Positions 17,313-26,084 of a stretch of 64,000 nucleotides of DNA are shown here, one piece after another; within the stretch, counting starts at the first letter, position 1, and each line of letters starts with the position of its first letter. The translations under genes and the position numbers were made by a program. This stretch comes from Solobacterium sp. GTDB lineage: Bacteria > Bacillota_I > Bacilli_A > Erysipelotrichales > Erysipelotrichaceae. The notes under the pieces are model-generated. The model ran no database searches. It saw only the letters and a program-made list of their open reading frames with translations, and was not told where the DNA came from. The stretch lies in the NCBI GenBank assembly GCA_017510405.1, contig JAFWNG010000013.1:1-64000 (forward strand), in the 5' to 3' direction.

Positions 17313-18770
17313 TCAGTTTGCGATGCCGTGGTGGGCAGTGTAGCTTTCCGGAGTCAGGGCACGGAAGGTATAGCCGTTTTCCAGACCCCAGAGAATGATG
17401 CGTTCGACGGCTGCGACAGAGTAGTCCTTAACGTCATGCTGGAGGACGACGGAAGGCTTGCCGTATGCGGAATTGCCGCGGATGCCGCTGATCACATTCT
17501 GATAGACGACCTCGGTGCTGGTCGTTGCGCCGGCGTCTCCGGAAGATACGTTCCAGTCGAAGTAGATCAGGCCTTTTTCCGCTGACTGGCGGGCAAGGGC
17601 TGTCATGACGCCGGAACAGTAATTGCGGGATACGGTATTGGAACTGCCGCCCGGGAACCGGAACATGGTCGCATACTTTCCGGTCTGTTCATAGATGACG
17701 TTATTCTGGTAATTGAAGTCTGCCCAGTAATTGTCTGTGCTGGAATAGATGACTGAGTAGTCATGCGTACGGGTATGAACGCACACGGTATGACCGCGCT
17801 CCGCTTCCAGCCGCATGCAGTAGGCATAGGCAGGGTAGGCGGACGTGGTGAAGAATGTCGCCTTGACGTTGTATTTATCGAGAATATCGAGAAGCGTCTC
17901 GGTATAGCGGTAGGGACCGTCGTCAAATGTCAGGTAAATGACTTTCGGACCTTCGACGCCCGTATCGTTGTTAACGGGTTTTTCCTTGACATGGACCGTC
18001 CGGTATACCGTTACGGTATTGCCGTGGGCATCGGTACTCGTATAGCTGAGTTCATAGTCACCGGCTGTGCTGGTGTCTACGGAGCCGGTCACCTGAACGG
18101 AAGAAGTGACGTCGCCGTCCGCGTCATCGACCGCGGTATAGGAATCTTCGAAATCGCTGCCGAGCCATACGGTGACTTCACCGCCGCCTTCCAGTACCAG
18201 TCCCGGCGGCGTCCGGTCGTCGTAGAAGATCTTGCGGATCGCGATGCCGGTGTTTCCGGAAGAGTCAGTGACAGAGTAGTATACGTATCCGTTGAGTTCC
18301 TTCGTCTGTACCAGGTCAGTCAGGTCGCCGTCCATGGAGTCAACGGCGGTATAGCCTTCTTCCTCATAGATGTGATTCGGTACCGTATAGTGATCTTCGA
18401 TCTCCGTCAGCGTAATGACCGGTGCTACGGTATCGGAGACTGTAACGATGCGCTCCGCTGCGACAGGATCCTTTTCGTTATCGATCACATAGCGGACGGT
18501 ATACGTGCCGTTGGCATTTCCGTCGACCGTGCCTTCCGTCGTATAATTCAGCTTTCTGTGCAGGAACGGAAGCAGAGTGCCTCTTGTTTCCGCGATCACG
18601 CCGGGATCCTCAAAGGATTCGCCGGTCTGTACATGATAGTGTTTCGGACCGATCAGTTCGATATGTGTTTCCCATTTATTCAATATGAAGACCACGCCCG
18701 CGGCGACCAGCAGAAGTGCTGCGGCCGCATATACTAGTACGGGAGGTCTCCGTTTGGTGTTTTTTGTCAT
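17313..18770 (-). CDS. Membrane-anchored polysaccharide deacetylase with Ig-like domains
   Basis: 485 residues. A basic N-terminus and one membrane segment (about 11-30) anchor the protein; three DUF5011-type Ig-like domains follow (about 32-255, each with D-T-APVITL- or GDVT-type motifs), then a NodB deacetylase domain (about 275-485) with TFDDGP, the metal-binding HTRTH pair and RFPGGSSN. It would remove acetyl groups from peptidoglycan or another wall glycan outside the cell. I start at ATG 18770, which has GGGGG 9 nt upstream; the ATG at 18779 overlaps that site. Monocistronic. Confidence 0.88.
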   Translation of the reverse strand: MTKNTKRRPPVLVYAAAALLLVAAGVVFILNKWETHIELIGPKHYHVQTGESFEDPGVIAETRGTLLPFLHRKLNYTTEGTVDGNANGTYTVRYVIDNEKDPVAAERIVTVSDTVAPVITLTEIEDHYTVPNHIYEEEGYTAVDSMDGDLTDLVQTKELNGYVYYSVTDSSGNTGIAIRKIFYDDRTPPGLVLEGGGEVTVWLGSDFEDSYTAVDDADGDVTSSVQVTGSVDTSTAGDYELSYTSTDAHGNTVTVYRTVHVKEKPVNNDTGVEGPKVIYLTFDDGPYRYTETLLDILDKYNVKATFFTTSAYPAYAYCMRLEAERGHTVCVHTRTHDYSVIYSSTDNYWADFNYQNNVIYEQTGKYATMFRFPGGSSNTVSRNYCSGVMTALARQSAEKGLIYFDWNVSSGDAGATTSTEVVYQNVISGIRGNSAYGKPSVVLQHDVKDYSVAAVERIILWGLENGYTFRALTPESYTAHHGIAN

Positions 18771-18912
18771 TGTGCCCATCCCCCGTCTGGATCATCCATT
18801 CCATTATAAATCAGGCAGGGCAGAATTGGGGGAACAAAAGAAAGGTTAAAAAATGAAACACAAAAGTGCGGAAGCAGGGCAATCATGACAGGGCATCGTG
18901 CAGGATACCTGC

Positions 18913-18918
18913 TATAAT
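18913..18918 (+). promoter_or_regulatory. -10 element of the P-loop/CYTH gene
   Basis: Perfect TATAAT 26 bp before the start codon; no good -35 at the usual distance. Confidence 0.5.
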
Positions 18919-18944
18919 TGTCCCGTAGGCAGAGGAGATACAGG

Positions 18945-20051
18945 ATGGAACTGACAAAAGTAGTGATCACCGGCGGACCGTGCGCCGGCAAGACAACAGC
19001 GATGAACTGGATCCAGAATCATTTCAGCAGGATGGGATACAAGGTTCTGTTCATTCCGGAAACGGCGACAGAACTGATCAGCGGCGGCGTGGCGCCGTGG
19101 ACATGCGGAACGAACCTGGATTATCAGAAGTGTCAGGTAAAGCTGCAGCTGGTCAAGGAGGAACTGTTTGAACAGGCAGCGCGCACGATGAAGGCGGACA
19201 AGATCCTGATCGTCTGCGACCGGGGATTCATGGACAACAAGGCCTATATGACCGAAGAGGAGTTCGCTGCGGCGGTGGAATCGGTCAACGGCAATGTAGT
19301 GGACCTGCGGGACAACTATGACGCGGTCTTCCATCTTGTGACGGCAGCGAAAGGCGCGGAGGAATTCTATACGCTGGAAAACAACGCCGCCCGCTATGAG
19401 ACGATCGAAGAGGCTGTGGCGCTGGATGACCGGCTGATCGCGGCGTGGACGGGACATCCGCATTTCCGCATTATCGACAACTCCGTGAACTTTGAAAAGA
19501 AACTGCAGACTCTGCTGAATGAGATGCTTTCGGTCGTCGGCGAGGAACAGCCGATCGAGATCGAGCGCAAATATCTGATCGAATATCCGGATATAAAGTG
19601 GCTGGAAGAGAACCCCTTTGCCCGCCGCATCGAGATCATACAGACCTATCTGAACGCAAAGGACGGCGAAGAGTACCGGGTGCGCCAGCGCGGCGAAGAC
19701 GGACATTATATCTTCAGCGAGACCGTGAAGAAGCGCATCAGCGGGCTCAAGCGCATTGAACTGGAGCGCCGCCTGAGCGAGAACGAATACCGCAAGCAGC
19801 TGGAATACAACCGGGATCCCTCCTGCGAACAGATCCGCAAGACACGGTATTGTCTGGCCTATGACAAACAGTACTTTGAGATCGATGTCTATCCGTTCTG
19901 GAAAGACAAGGCGATCGTGGAGATTGAACTCAGCAGCGAGGAACAGGAAGTGCGTTTCCCGCCTGAGCTCCATGTCATTAAAGAAGTAACGGACGATCCG
20001 GAATACAAGAACGCTGCTCTGGCAAAGCATGTGCACCAGGGCGACATTTAA
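18945..20051 (+). CDS. P-loop NTPase (AAA_28)-CYTH triphosphatase fusion
   Basis: 368 residues with two domains. Residues 1-195 are a nucleotide-kinase-like P-loop domain: Walker A GGPCAGKTT (10-18), LIVCDRGFMD (Walker B-like, about 88-97) and a lid with R-x-E. Residues 204-360 are a CYTH domain: the EIERK signature (205-209, ExExK), many alternating Lys/Arg/Glu of the triphosphate tunnel (YRVRQR, ETVKKR, ELERRLS) and VEIELSSEE. CYTH enzymes cut or cyclise triphosphate substrates. AGAGGAG is 6 nt before the chosen ATG. The substrate is unknown; kinase-CYTH fusions are known in plants and bacteria. Confidence 0.85.
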   Translation: MELTKVVITGGPCAGKTTAMNWIQNHFSRMGYKVLFIPETATELISGGVAPWTCGTNLDYQKCQVKLQLVKEELFEQAARTMKADKILIVCDRGFMDNKAYMTEEEFAAAVESVNGNVVDLRDNYDAVFHLVTAAKGAEEFYTLENNAARYETIEEAVALDDRLIAAWTGHPHFRIIDNSVNFEKKLQTLLNEMLSVVGEEQPIEIERKYLIEYPDIKWLEENPFARRIEIIQTYLNAKDGEEYRVRQRGEDGHYIFSETVKKRISGLKRIELERRLSENEYRKQLEYNRDPSCEQIRKTRYCLAYDKQYFEIDVYPFWKDKAIVEIELSSEEQEVRFPPELHVIKEVTDDPEYKNAALAKHVHQGDI

Positions 20052-20068
20052 TACTTTGATGAACGCAG

Positions 20069-20094
20069 GTCCGCCTCACAGAGGCGGGCTTTTC
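20069..20094 (+). terminator. Intrinsic terminator after the P-loop/CYTH gene
   Basis: GTCCGCCTC and GAGGCGGGC pair around ACA (one G-T wobble), followed by TTTTC. Confidence 0.75.
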
Positions 20095-20141
20095 GTATGA
20101 GCGGGAAGTATGCGATAATGAAAAGACGGAGAGTAATTGTT

Positions 20142-20564
20142 ATGAATCAGAATCCATCGGTATTAGTCATAGACGCGCAGGGCGGCGGCATCGGCCGGGA
20201 ACTCATCACCCGCATCCGGGCAGCGGGACTGGCGTGTCAGATCACCGCGGTCGGAACGAATTCCGCGGCGACCGGAAATATGCTCAGGGCAGGCGCTGAC
20301 CAGGCGGCGACCGGCGAGAACTCGGTGATCGTGTGCGTAAAGAACGCGGATATCATCATTGGTCCGATCGGCATCGTCATCGCGGACGCAATGCTTGGAG
20401 AAGTCACACCGCGTATGGCGGCGGCCATCGGACAGAGCAGGGCGGAACGGATCCTGATCCCGTTCATCAACTGCGGATCACGGATCGTCGGCGTGGAAAA
20501 TACAAATACAGGAAAGCTTGTACAGGAAGCCGTGGAAGCACTGGCGGAACTGCTGGAGGGATAA
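20142..20564 (+). CDS. DUF3842 family protein
   Basis: 140-residue protein of unknown function with the DUF3842 layout: VLVIDAQGGGIGREL at the start (nucleotide-binding-like glycine loop), TAVGTNSAATGNMLRAGAD, IGPIGIVIADAMLGEVTP and LIPFINCGSRIVGV. The start is the ATG at 20142, with GGAG 11 nt upstream and a GATAAT -10 just before. The membrane PstS-like gene follows 2 bp later, so they share a transcript. Confidence 0.8.
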   Translation: MNQNPSVLVIDAQGGGIGRELITRIRAAGLACQITAVGTNSAATGNMLRAGADQAATGENSVIVCVKNADIIIGPIGIVIADAMLGEVTPRMAAAIGQSRAERILIPFINCGSRIVGVENTNTGKLVQEAVEALAELLEG

Positions 20565-20566
20565 AC

Positions 20567-22015
20567 ATGCGGTTCATTCGCGAACTGCTGTTCATGTGGC
20601 TGGTGTTCCTGCTGGCATCCCTGATCGGCGCGGCAGGCATATTCCTGAGTGTGACCGGATGGCTGAGTGCCGTCATTGTATGCCTCATCAGTACCGGCTG
20701 GTATATCCTGCGCTTCCGGAAAGGAAAAGCAGGCGAGGATACCAGGCGGGCTGCCGGTGTGAGCGCGGGCATCTTTGCGGCGTTCATGCTCGCGGCGCTG
20801 GCATTAAGCGGCGGAAACTACCAGTCGCAGTATATGTATGCGGCGCTTGGCGCCTGCGTGCCGTTTTTTCCGCTGTACCTGCTGATGTCTCTTACGGGCC
20901 TGCTGGAAGTGCAGGCGGCAGTTGTCTTCGGCGTACCGGCACTGATCTATCTGATCCTGACAGTACTGGGAAAGAAAAGAGTACTGCCGCGGGCAGCGGG
21001 GATCCTCGCAGTGTGCGCGGCGCTGGGACTGTTCTGGATCAACCGGCCGCAGGCACGCTATGGCGGACACGGGTTCGCGTATATGAACGGCTGGTCCAGC
21101 ACGGACTTCACCGGTTACCATGTGTACGACGGTGAGAAGCTGGCAGTACTGGATCATGAACCGGAATTCATGATCGAAAACGAAAGCGATATGCCGGTCC
21201 TGGACGGGGCTGAGGCATGTTATCCGGTCTATGCGGCTATGGCGAAGACGCTGTACCGGGATATCGCGGACATTGAGCTGCGCTGGCAGAAGGAAATGAA
21301 GCAGAGCGGCCGGCGTCCGTGGCAGAACGGAAAGATCGTCAGCTTCACCAATACCGTGTCTGGATACAGCCGGCTGATCATGCAAGACGTCGATCTGATG
21401 TTTGCGGCCAGGCCGTCCGAACGGCAGAAAGAGGAAGCTGCCAAAATGGGGGAAGAGATCGTATGTGAACCGATCGGGAAAGAAGCGTTTGTGTTCTTCA
21501 CGACGCCGGACAACCCGGTGGATTCCCTGACGATCGATGAGATCCGCGGCATCTGGAGCGGACGGATCACGAACTGGAAGGAACTCGGCGGAAAGGATCA
21601 GAAGATCCTGGCGTTCCAGCGCCCGGAGGAATCCGGGTCGCAGGTCACGATGCGGGCGGTGATGAAAGATGTTCCGATGAAGGAGCCGCTTTCCTACGAG
21701 ATCGTCGATCCCATGATGGGCGTGATCCGGGAAACAGCCCAGTATCACAGTGAAGCCGGTGCTGTCGGCTACTCTTTCCGGTACTTTCTGGAAGAACTGA
21801 ACCAGGAGGGAAACGTGAAAGTGCTGGCGGTGAACGGGATCCGGCCGACACCGGAAACAATCCGTGACGGCTCCTATCCGATCACCGTCGACCTGGTGTG
21901 CGCGTATCTGAAATCGAATCAGAAGCCGTATGTAAGGAGAGTACTGGACTTCCTGCTGAGTGAGGACGGACAGATGATCATCGAGAAGACCGGTTACGGC
22001 CGTCTCGGAAACTGA
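20567..22015 (+). CDS. Membrane protein with PstS-like phosphate-binding domain
   Basis: 482 residues. The first 160 or so contain about five to six hydrophobic segments; the rest (about 165-482) is a periplasmic-binding fold of the PstS type: FTNTVSGYSRLIMQDVDLMFAARPS, PLTIDEIRGIWSG-like segment (DSLTIDEIRGIWSGRITNWKELGG), QRPEESGSQVTMRAV and AVGYSFRYF. In PstS the IRGIFSGKITNW and SGT-R motifs contact phosphate. No pstCAB or phoU lies nearby, so it may be a phosphate or anion sensor rather than a transporter subunit (inference). It follows the DUF3842 gene by 2 bp. Confidence 0.8.
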   Translation: MRFIRELLFMWLVFLLASLIGAAGIFLSVTGWLSAVIVCLISTGWYILRFRKGKAGEDTRRAAGVSAGIFAAFMLAALALSGGNYQSQYMYAALGACVPFFPLYLLMSLTGLLEVQAAVVFGVPALIYLILTVLGKKRVLPRAAGILAVCAALGLFWINRPQARYGGHGFAYMNGWSSTDFTGYHVYDGEKLAVLDHEPEFMIENESDMPVLDGAEACYPVYAAMAKTLYRDIADIELRWQKEMKQSGRRPWQNGKIVSFTNTVSGYSRLIMQDVDLMFAARPSERQKEEAAKMGEEIVCEPIGKEAFVFFTTPDNPVDSLTIDEIRGIWSGRITNWKELGGKDQKILAFQRPEESGSQVTMRAVMKDVPMKEPLSYEIVDPMMGVIRETAQYHSEAGAVGYSFRYFLEELNQEGNVKVLAVNGIRPTPETIRDGSYPITVDLVCAYLKSNQKPYVRRVLDFLLSEDGQMIIEKTGYGRLGN

Positions 22016-22063
22016 GAAAATTGTCACACTTTAGGAATCGGTGAACCTTTTTTCCGGAAACGG

Positions 22064-22069
22064 TATATT
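22064..22069 (+). promoter_or_regulatory. -10 element of the acyl-CoA synthetase operon
   Basis: TATATT (overlapping TATTAT) 28 bp before the ATG, in a short AT-rich spacer; weak -35 GTGAAC at 17 bp. Confidence 0.45.
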
Positions 22070-22096
22070 ATAGTCGTTGGGAAAGAGGTTTTTTTT

Positions 22097-23839
22097 ATGG
22101 AAACTACTGTTAAAACGCCCTGGTATGACGAATATATCGACATGCCGGTGCACCTGAAATACTTCGAAGGCTCCATGTATGAAGCAGTAGAAGAAATCGC
22201 AAAGAAATATCCGGACAACATCGCGTTTACCTTTATGGGAAGGCATACGACGTACAAACGGCTGATTGCCGAGATCAACCGCTGTGCGAAGTCTCTGCGC
22301 ACGATCGGCGTCCGCAAGGGAGACCGTGTGACAATTGCCATGCCGAACTGTCCGCAGGCCGTCTTCATGTTCTACGCCGTCAACCTGATCGGTGCTGTTG
22401 CCAACATGATCCACCCGCTGTCAGCGGAAAAGGAGATCGAACACTATCTGAACTTCTCGCAGAGTGTTACCGCGATCACCCTGGATCAGTTCTATGACAA
22501 GTTTGAGCGCATCCGTGCCAATACATGTGTTGTCAATATTATTATCGCTTCCGTCAAGGATGAGCTGAGCCGTCCGGTACGGGCAGGATATATGCTTACG
22601 GAAGGCCGCAAGATCCAGAAGATCCCGGCCGATGCGCCGGTCATCCGCTGGGATGAATTCATGCGTCTCGGCAGATTCTGCTTCTACAACTATAAGGCGA
22701 AAGTGGACAAGGATGATGTCGCCGTCATACTGTACTCCGGCGGCACCACCGGCACAACAAAGGGAATTATGTTAACGAACCTGAACTTCAACGCGCTTGG
22801 TCAGCAGGTCGTCGCAACAAACCCGATGTTCCGTCCGGGCGACAAGATGCTTGCCGCAATGCCGCTGTTCCACGGCTTCGGTCTGGGTGTATGCATTCAT
22901 ACGATGCTTTCGCAGGGCGGCCGCTGCATCCTCGTGCCGCGCTTTACGGCAAAGAGCTATGCAAAGCTGATCACCAAGTACAAGTGCAACTTCATTGCCG
23001 GCGTACCGACGCTGTACGAAGCGCTGCTGCGTCTGCCGTCCATGGAGAACGCGGACCTGAGTTCGCTGAAGGGCGTCTTCTCCGGCGGCGACTCGCTGTC
23101 GGTGGAACTGCGCAAGAAATTCGACGCGTTCCTGAAGGAACACAAGGCAACCATCCGCGTCCGTGAAGGCTACGGTACGACCGAGACTGTTACCGCGTGC
23201 TGCCTGACGCCGGAGCACAAAGAAAAAGACGGCAGTATCGGTATTCCGTTCCCGGATATCTACATCAAGATCGTAAAGCCGGGCACGGACGAAGAACTCC
23301 CGTACGGTGAAGAAGGCGAGATCCTGCTGGCCGGAACGACCGTCATGAAAGGCTATATGAACAATCCGGAAGAGACCGCTCAGACACTGCGCACACACGC
23401 AGACGGACTGACATGGGTCTACACCGGCGACCTCGGCATCATGGACGAGGAAGGCTATATCTACTTCCGCGGACGTGCCAAGAGAATGATCATCAGTTCC
23501 GGATACAACATCTATCCGGCACAGCTGGAAAACATCCTGGACGCGCATGAGAAAGTACAGATGAGCTGTGTCATCGGCATTCCGGATCCGTATAAGATCC
23601 AGGCTGTCAAGGCATTCATCATGCTGAAGCCGGGTGTTGAAAAGAGCGAAGAGACCCGTCAGGAACTGCTGGCATACTGCCGGAAGAACGTGGCGAAGTA
23701 TTCCATGCCGAAAGAAATCGAATTCCGTGATGAACTTCCGAAGACACTGGTAGGCAAGGTCGCATACCGCGTGCTCGAGGAAGAGGAACTGGCGAAGATC
23801 GCAGCCCGCAAAGCAGAGGAGGAGAAAAATGCCGGATAA
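22097..23839 (+). CDS. Class I adenylate-forming enzyme (acyl-CoA synthetase-like)
   Basis: 580 residues. Activates a carboxylate as acyl-adenylate, then usually as a thioester. All AMP-binding motifs are present: P-loop YSGGTTGTTKGIMLT (about 215-229), YGTTE, YTGDLG, GRAKRMIISSGYNIYP and the catalytic lysine near the C-terminus in PKTLVGKVAYR. Fatty or aromatic acid specificity cannot be read. It ends 11 bp inside the next gene, an E2-like acyltransferase, so the two are translationally coupled and probably work in sequence. GAAAGAGG lies 8 nt before the ATG. Confidence 0.9.
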   Translation: METTVKTPWYDEYIDMPVHLKYFEGSMYEAVEEIAKKYPDNIAFTFMGRHTTYKRLIAEINRCAKSLRTIGVRKGDRVTIAMPNCPQAVFMFYAVNLIGAVANMIHPLSAEKEIEHYLNFSQSVTAITLDQFYDKFERIRANTCVVNIIIASVKDELSRPVRAGYMLTEGRKIQKIPADAPVIRWDEFMRLGRFCFYNYKAKVDKDDVAVILYSGGTTGTTKGIMLTNLNFNALGQQVVATNPMFRPGDKMLAAMPLFHGFGLGVCIHTMLSQGGRCILVPRFTAKSYAKLITKYKCNFIAGVPTLYEALLRLPSMENADLSSLKGVFSGGDSLSVELRKKFDAFLKEHKATIRVREGYGTTETVTACCLTPEHKEKDGSIGIPFPDIYIKIVKPGTDEELPYGEEGEILLAGTTVMKGYMNNPEETAQTLRTHADGLTWVYTGDLGIMDEEGYIYFRGRAKRMIISSGYNIYPAQLENILDAHEKVQMSCVIGIPDPYKIQAVKAFIMLKPGVEKSEETRQELLAYCRKNVAKYSMPKEIEFRDELPKTLVGKVAYRVLEEEELAKIAARKAEEEKNAG

Positions 23840-24719
23840 AGCCCACAGAAAGCGCGGAGACCGCAGAGACGGCACATGGATCAAAGATGTGACCGGACTC
23901 CAGACCATTATGATGCACCTTTGGCCGAAGCGCACTGACTGTGAGGTTTATCTGAACGATACCTTCGATGCCACGGAACTGGTGAAGTACATTGAAAAGA
24001 AGAACGCGGAACATCCGGAATTCCATACGACGATGTTCCACTGCATCGTGACGGCAGTTGCCCGCATGATGCACGAAAGAGAAGGCATGAACCGGTTCAT
24101 CCAGGGACGCCGCATGTATCAGAAAGACGAGATCAGCCTGAGCTTTATCGCCAAGCGGCGCTTCGCCGACTATGCGGAAGAATCCCTGATGGTCCTTGTT
24201 CCGAAAAAGACCGATACGCTGGATGAGATCTCCAGAAAGATCTACGGCGACGTAAAACAGACGCGTGAACGTCCGGCTGCCGAAGGCATCGACGATGTCA
24301 TCGACCAGTTTGCAAAGATCCCGCGGCCGCTTCTCATGCTTGTTCTCGGCATGATCAAACGTCTTGACTTCTTCGGCATGGTGCCCAAAGCACTGACCGA
24401 GGGAGATACGCATTACACTTCGGTCCTTCTGAGCAATCTCGGCAGCATTAAGTGTCCGAGTGTATATCATCACCTTGCCAACTATGGCACCAACTCATTT
24501 ATTATTACGATCGGCACACTGCACAAAGAAGAAATACTGATGGAAGACGGACACAGAGAGATCCGTGACGTCATCGATATCGGTGCGACGCTGGATGAGC
24601 GCATCGGCGACGGCTTCTACTTTGCCCGCAGCCTCAAGCTGATCAGACATATCATGGCGCATCCGGAACTGCTGGATCAGCCGATCGGCGAACCGAGCGG
24701 TTTTGACTACAACGCCTGA
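23829..24719 (+). CDS. 2-oxoacid dehydrogenase acyltransferase (E2)-like protein, catalytic His replaced
   Basis: 296 residues of the chloramphenicol-acetyltransferase/E2 fold: FHTTMFHCIVTAVARMM, LSFIAKRRF, the hydrophobic insert around 170-185, LLSNLGSI and ITIGTLHKEE. In E2 enzymes the late motif is DHRVVDG with a catalytic His; here it is DERIGDG (about 256-262), Glu in place of His. There is no lipoyl or subunit-binding domain. It overlaps the acyl-CoA synthetase by 11 bp. It may transfer the activated acyl group by another mechanism, or bind without catalysis. Confidence 0.82.
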   Translation: MPDKAHRKRGDRRDGTWIKDVTGLQTIMMHLWPKRTDCEVYLNDTFDATELVKYIEKKNAEHPEFHTTMFHCIVTAVARMMHEREGMNRFIQGRRMYQKDEISLSFIAKRRFADYAEESLMVLVPKKTDTLDEISRKIYGDVKQTRERPAAEGIDDVIDQFAKIPRPLLMLVLGMIKRLDFFGMVPKALTEGDTHYTSVLLSNLGSIKCPSVYHHLANYGTNSFIITIGTLHKEEILMEDGHREIRDVIDIGATLDERIGDGFYFARSLKLIRHIMAHPELLDQPIGEPSGFDYNA

Positions 24720-24764
24720 TATGCATACGGTCCTCTTAACGGAGGTTCCGGATCTATTTGGTTC

Positions 24765-24795
24765 AAAACGGATGCCTGTGTGACATCCGTTTTTC
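24765..24795 (+). terminator. Intrinsic terminator after the acyltransferase
   Basis: AAAACGGATG pairs with CATCCGTTTTT around a nine-base loop. Confidence 0.85.
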
Positions 24796-24804
24796 GTGCT
24801 ATCA

Positions 24805-24834
24805 TTGTTCCGTGATGACCGATTTAGATATGAT
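24805..24834 (+). promoter_or_regulatory. Promoter of the interrupted methyltransferase gene
   Basis: TTGTTC (24805-24810), 18-bp spacer, TATGAT (24829-24834), then GAGGAG and the ATG at 24871. Confidence 0.5.
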
Positions 24835-24870
24835 GTGCAATGCATTGACCGGCCCGGAAAGAGGAGTTTT

Positions 24871-26082
24871 ATGAGAACGTATGCGAAGATCACAGTGTCC
24901 CGCAAGGGGGAACCGTTTCTGAAGAAAGGGCAGACGCGCATGTATGCCAATAATGCCGTGTCGCTTTCCGAAGGCGCGGAAAACGGCGATCCGGCAGATA
25001 TCGTGACGGAAGACGGCGAATATATCGGCACCGGCTATCTGTCCCTGAAAAGCCATGTGCGCGTACGCATCCTGACAAGAGATCCCGAAGCGGAGCTGGA
25101 CCATGTGTTCTATAAGAAGCGTTTCCGGGACGCGTGGCGGTACCGCAATGCTGTGTGCGGAAGTGAAACAGACAACTGCCGGCTGGTGTTTTCGGAGGCG
25201 GACCGTCTGCCCGGTCTTGTGGCAGACCGCTACAACGATCTGATCGTTACCCAGATCAGCACCTTCGGCATGGAGAAAAACAAAGATATGATCTACAGCG
25301 CGCTGCTGGAAGTGATGCAGGAAGAAGGCCAGGTCATTCACGGCATCTATGAGCGCAACGATACGCCTTCCCGCACCAAGGAAGGCCTGCCGCTGTACAA
25401 AGGTTTCTGGAAAGATACCGGCATGTCCGTACGCACCGTCATCTCGGAAAACGGCCTGAAGCTGAATGTCGATGTGGAAAACGGACAGAAGACCGGCTAC
25501 TTTCTGGATCAGAAAAGCAACTGAATGCTGATTCGCTCCCTGGCGAAGGAAATGACGGTCATGGACTGCTTCACGCATACCGGCGGCTTTGCGCTGAACG
25601 CGGCATACGGCGGCGCAAAACATGTGGACGCCGTGGACATTTCCGAAACGGCGCTGAAACAGGCCAGGGCCAACGCGGTGCTCAACGGTCTGGAAGAGCG
25701 CATGTCGTTCGTGCAGGCGGATGTGTTCGAACATCTGAATACGATACAGAAAGGCGCGTACGACCTGATCATTCTCGATCCGCCCGCGTTTACCAAGTCG
25801 CGCCGGACGCATGATCATGCCTTCCAGGGCTATAAGCGCATCAATAAAAAAGCAATGGAACTGCTCAGCGACGGCAGCTACCTTGCGACCTGCTCGTGTT
25901 CCCGCTTCATGGAATCGCAGGACTTCGAAGTCATGCTCAGGGAAAGCGCGGACGAAGCAGGGGTAATGCTGAAGCAGCTTTCCTGCACCCAGCAGAACGC
26001 GGATCATCCGATCCTGTGGAACAGCGAAGATACTTCCTATCTGAAATTCTATCTGTTTCAGATTCTTGAGAAAGGACGTTAA
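24871..26082 (+). pseudogene. RlmI-like class I SAM-dependent rRNA methyltransferase, interrupted by one in-frame TGA
   Basis: Reading through the TGA at 25522-25524 gives a 403-residue protein of normal length for the YccW/RlmI family (23S rRNA m5C methylation). Residues 1-75 form a PUA-like domain, then LVADRYNDLIV, IYERND, TGYFLDQKSN, stop, then MLIRSLAKEMTVMDCFTHTGGFALNAA (SAM loop), AVDIS and LDPPAFTKS. Homologues have FLDQ-x-x-NR at the break, so Arg (CGA) appears changed to TGA. No base is lost or gained, and the part after it is undamaged. An ATG directly follows the TGA, so a separate C-terminal piece (25525-26082) could be made. GAGGAG is 5 nt before the ATG. Confidence 0.85.
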
Positions 26083-26084
26083 CT

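Noticed and set aside
25522-25524. Selenocysteine or recoded TGA explanation for the split methyltransferase
   Set aside because: Homologues have Arg, not Cys, at this site; no SECIS-like hairpin is evident after it; TGA ends many other genes in this window, so the code is standard.
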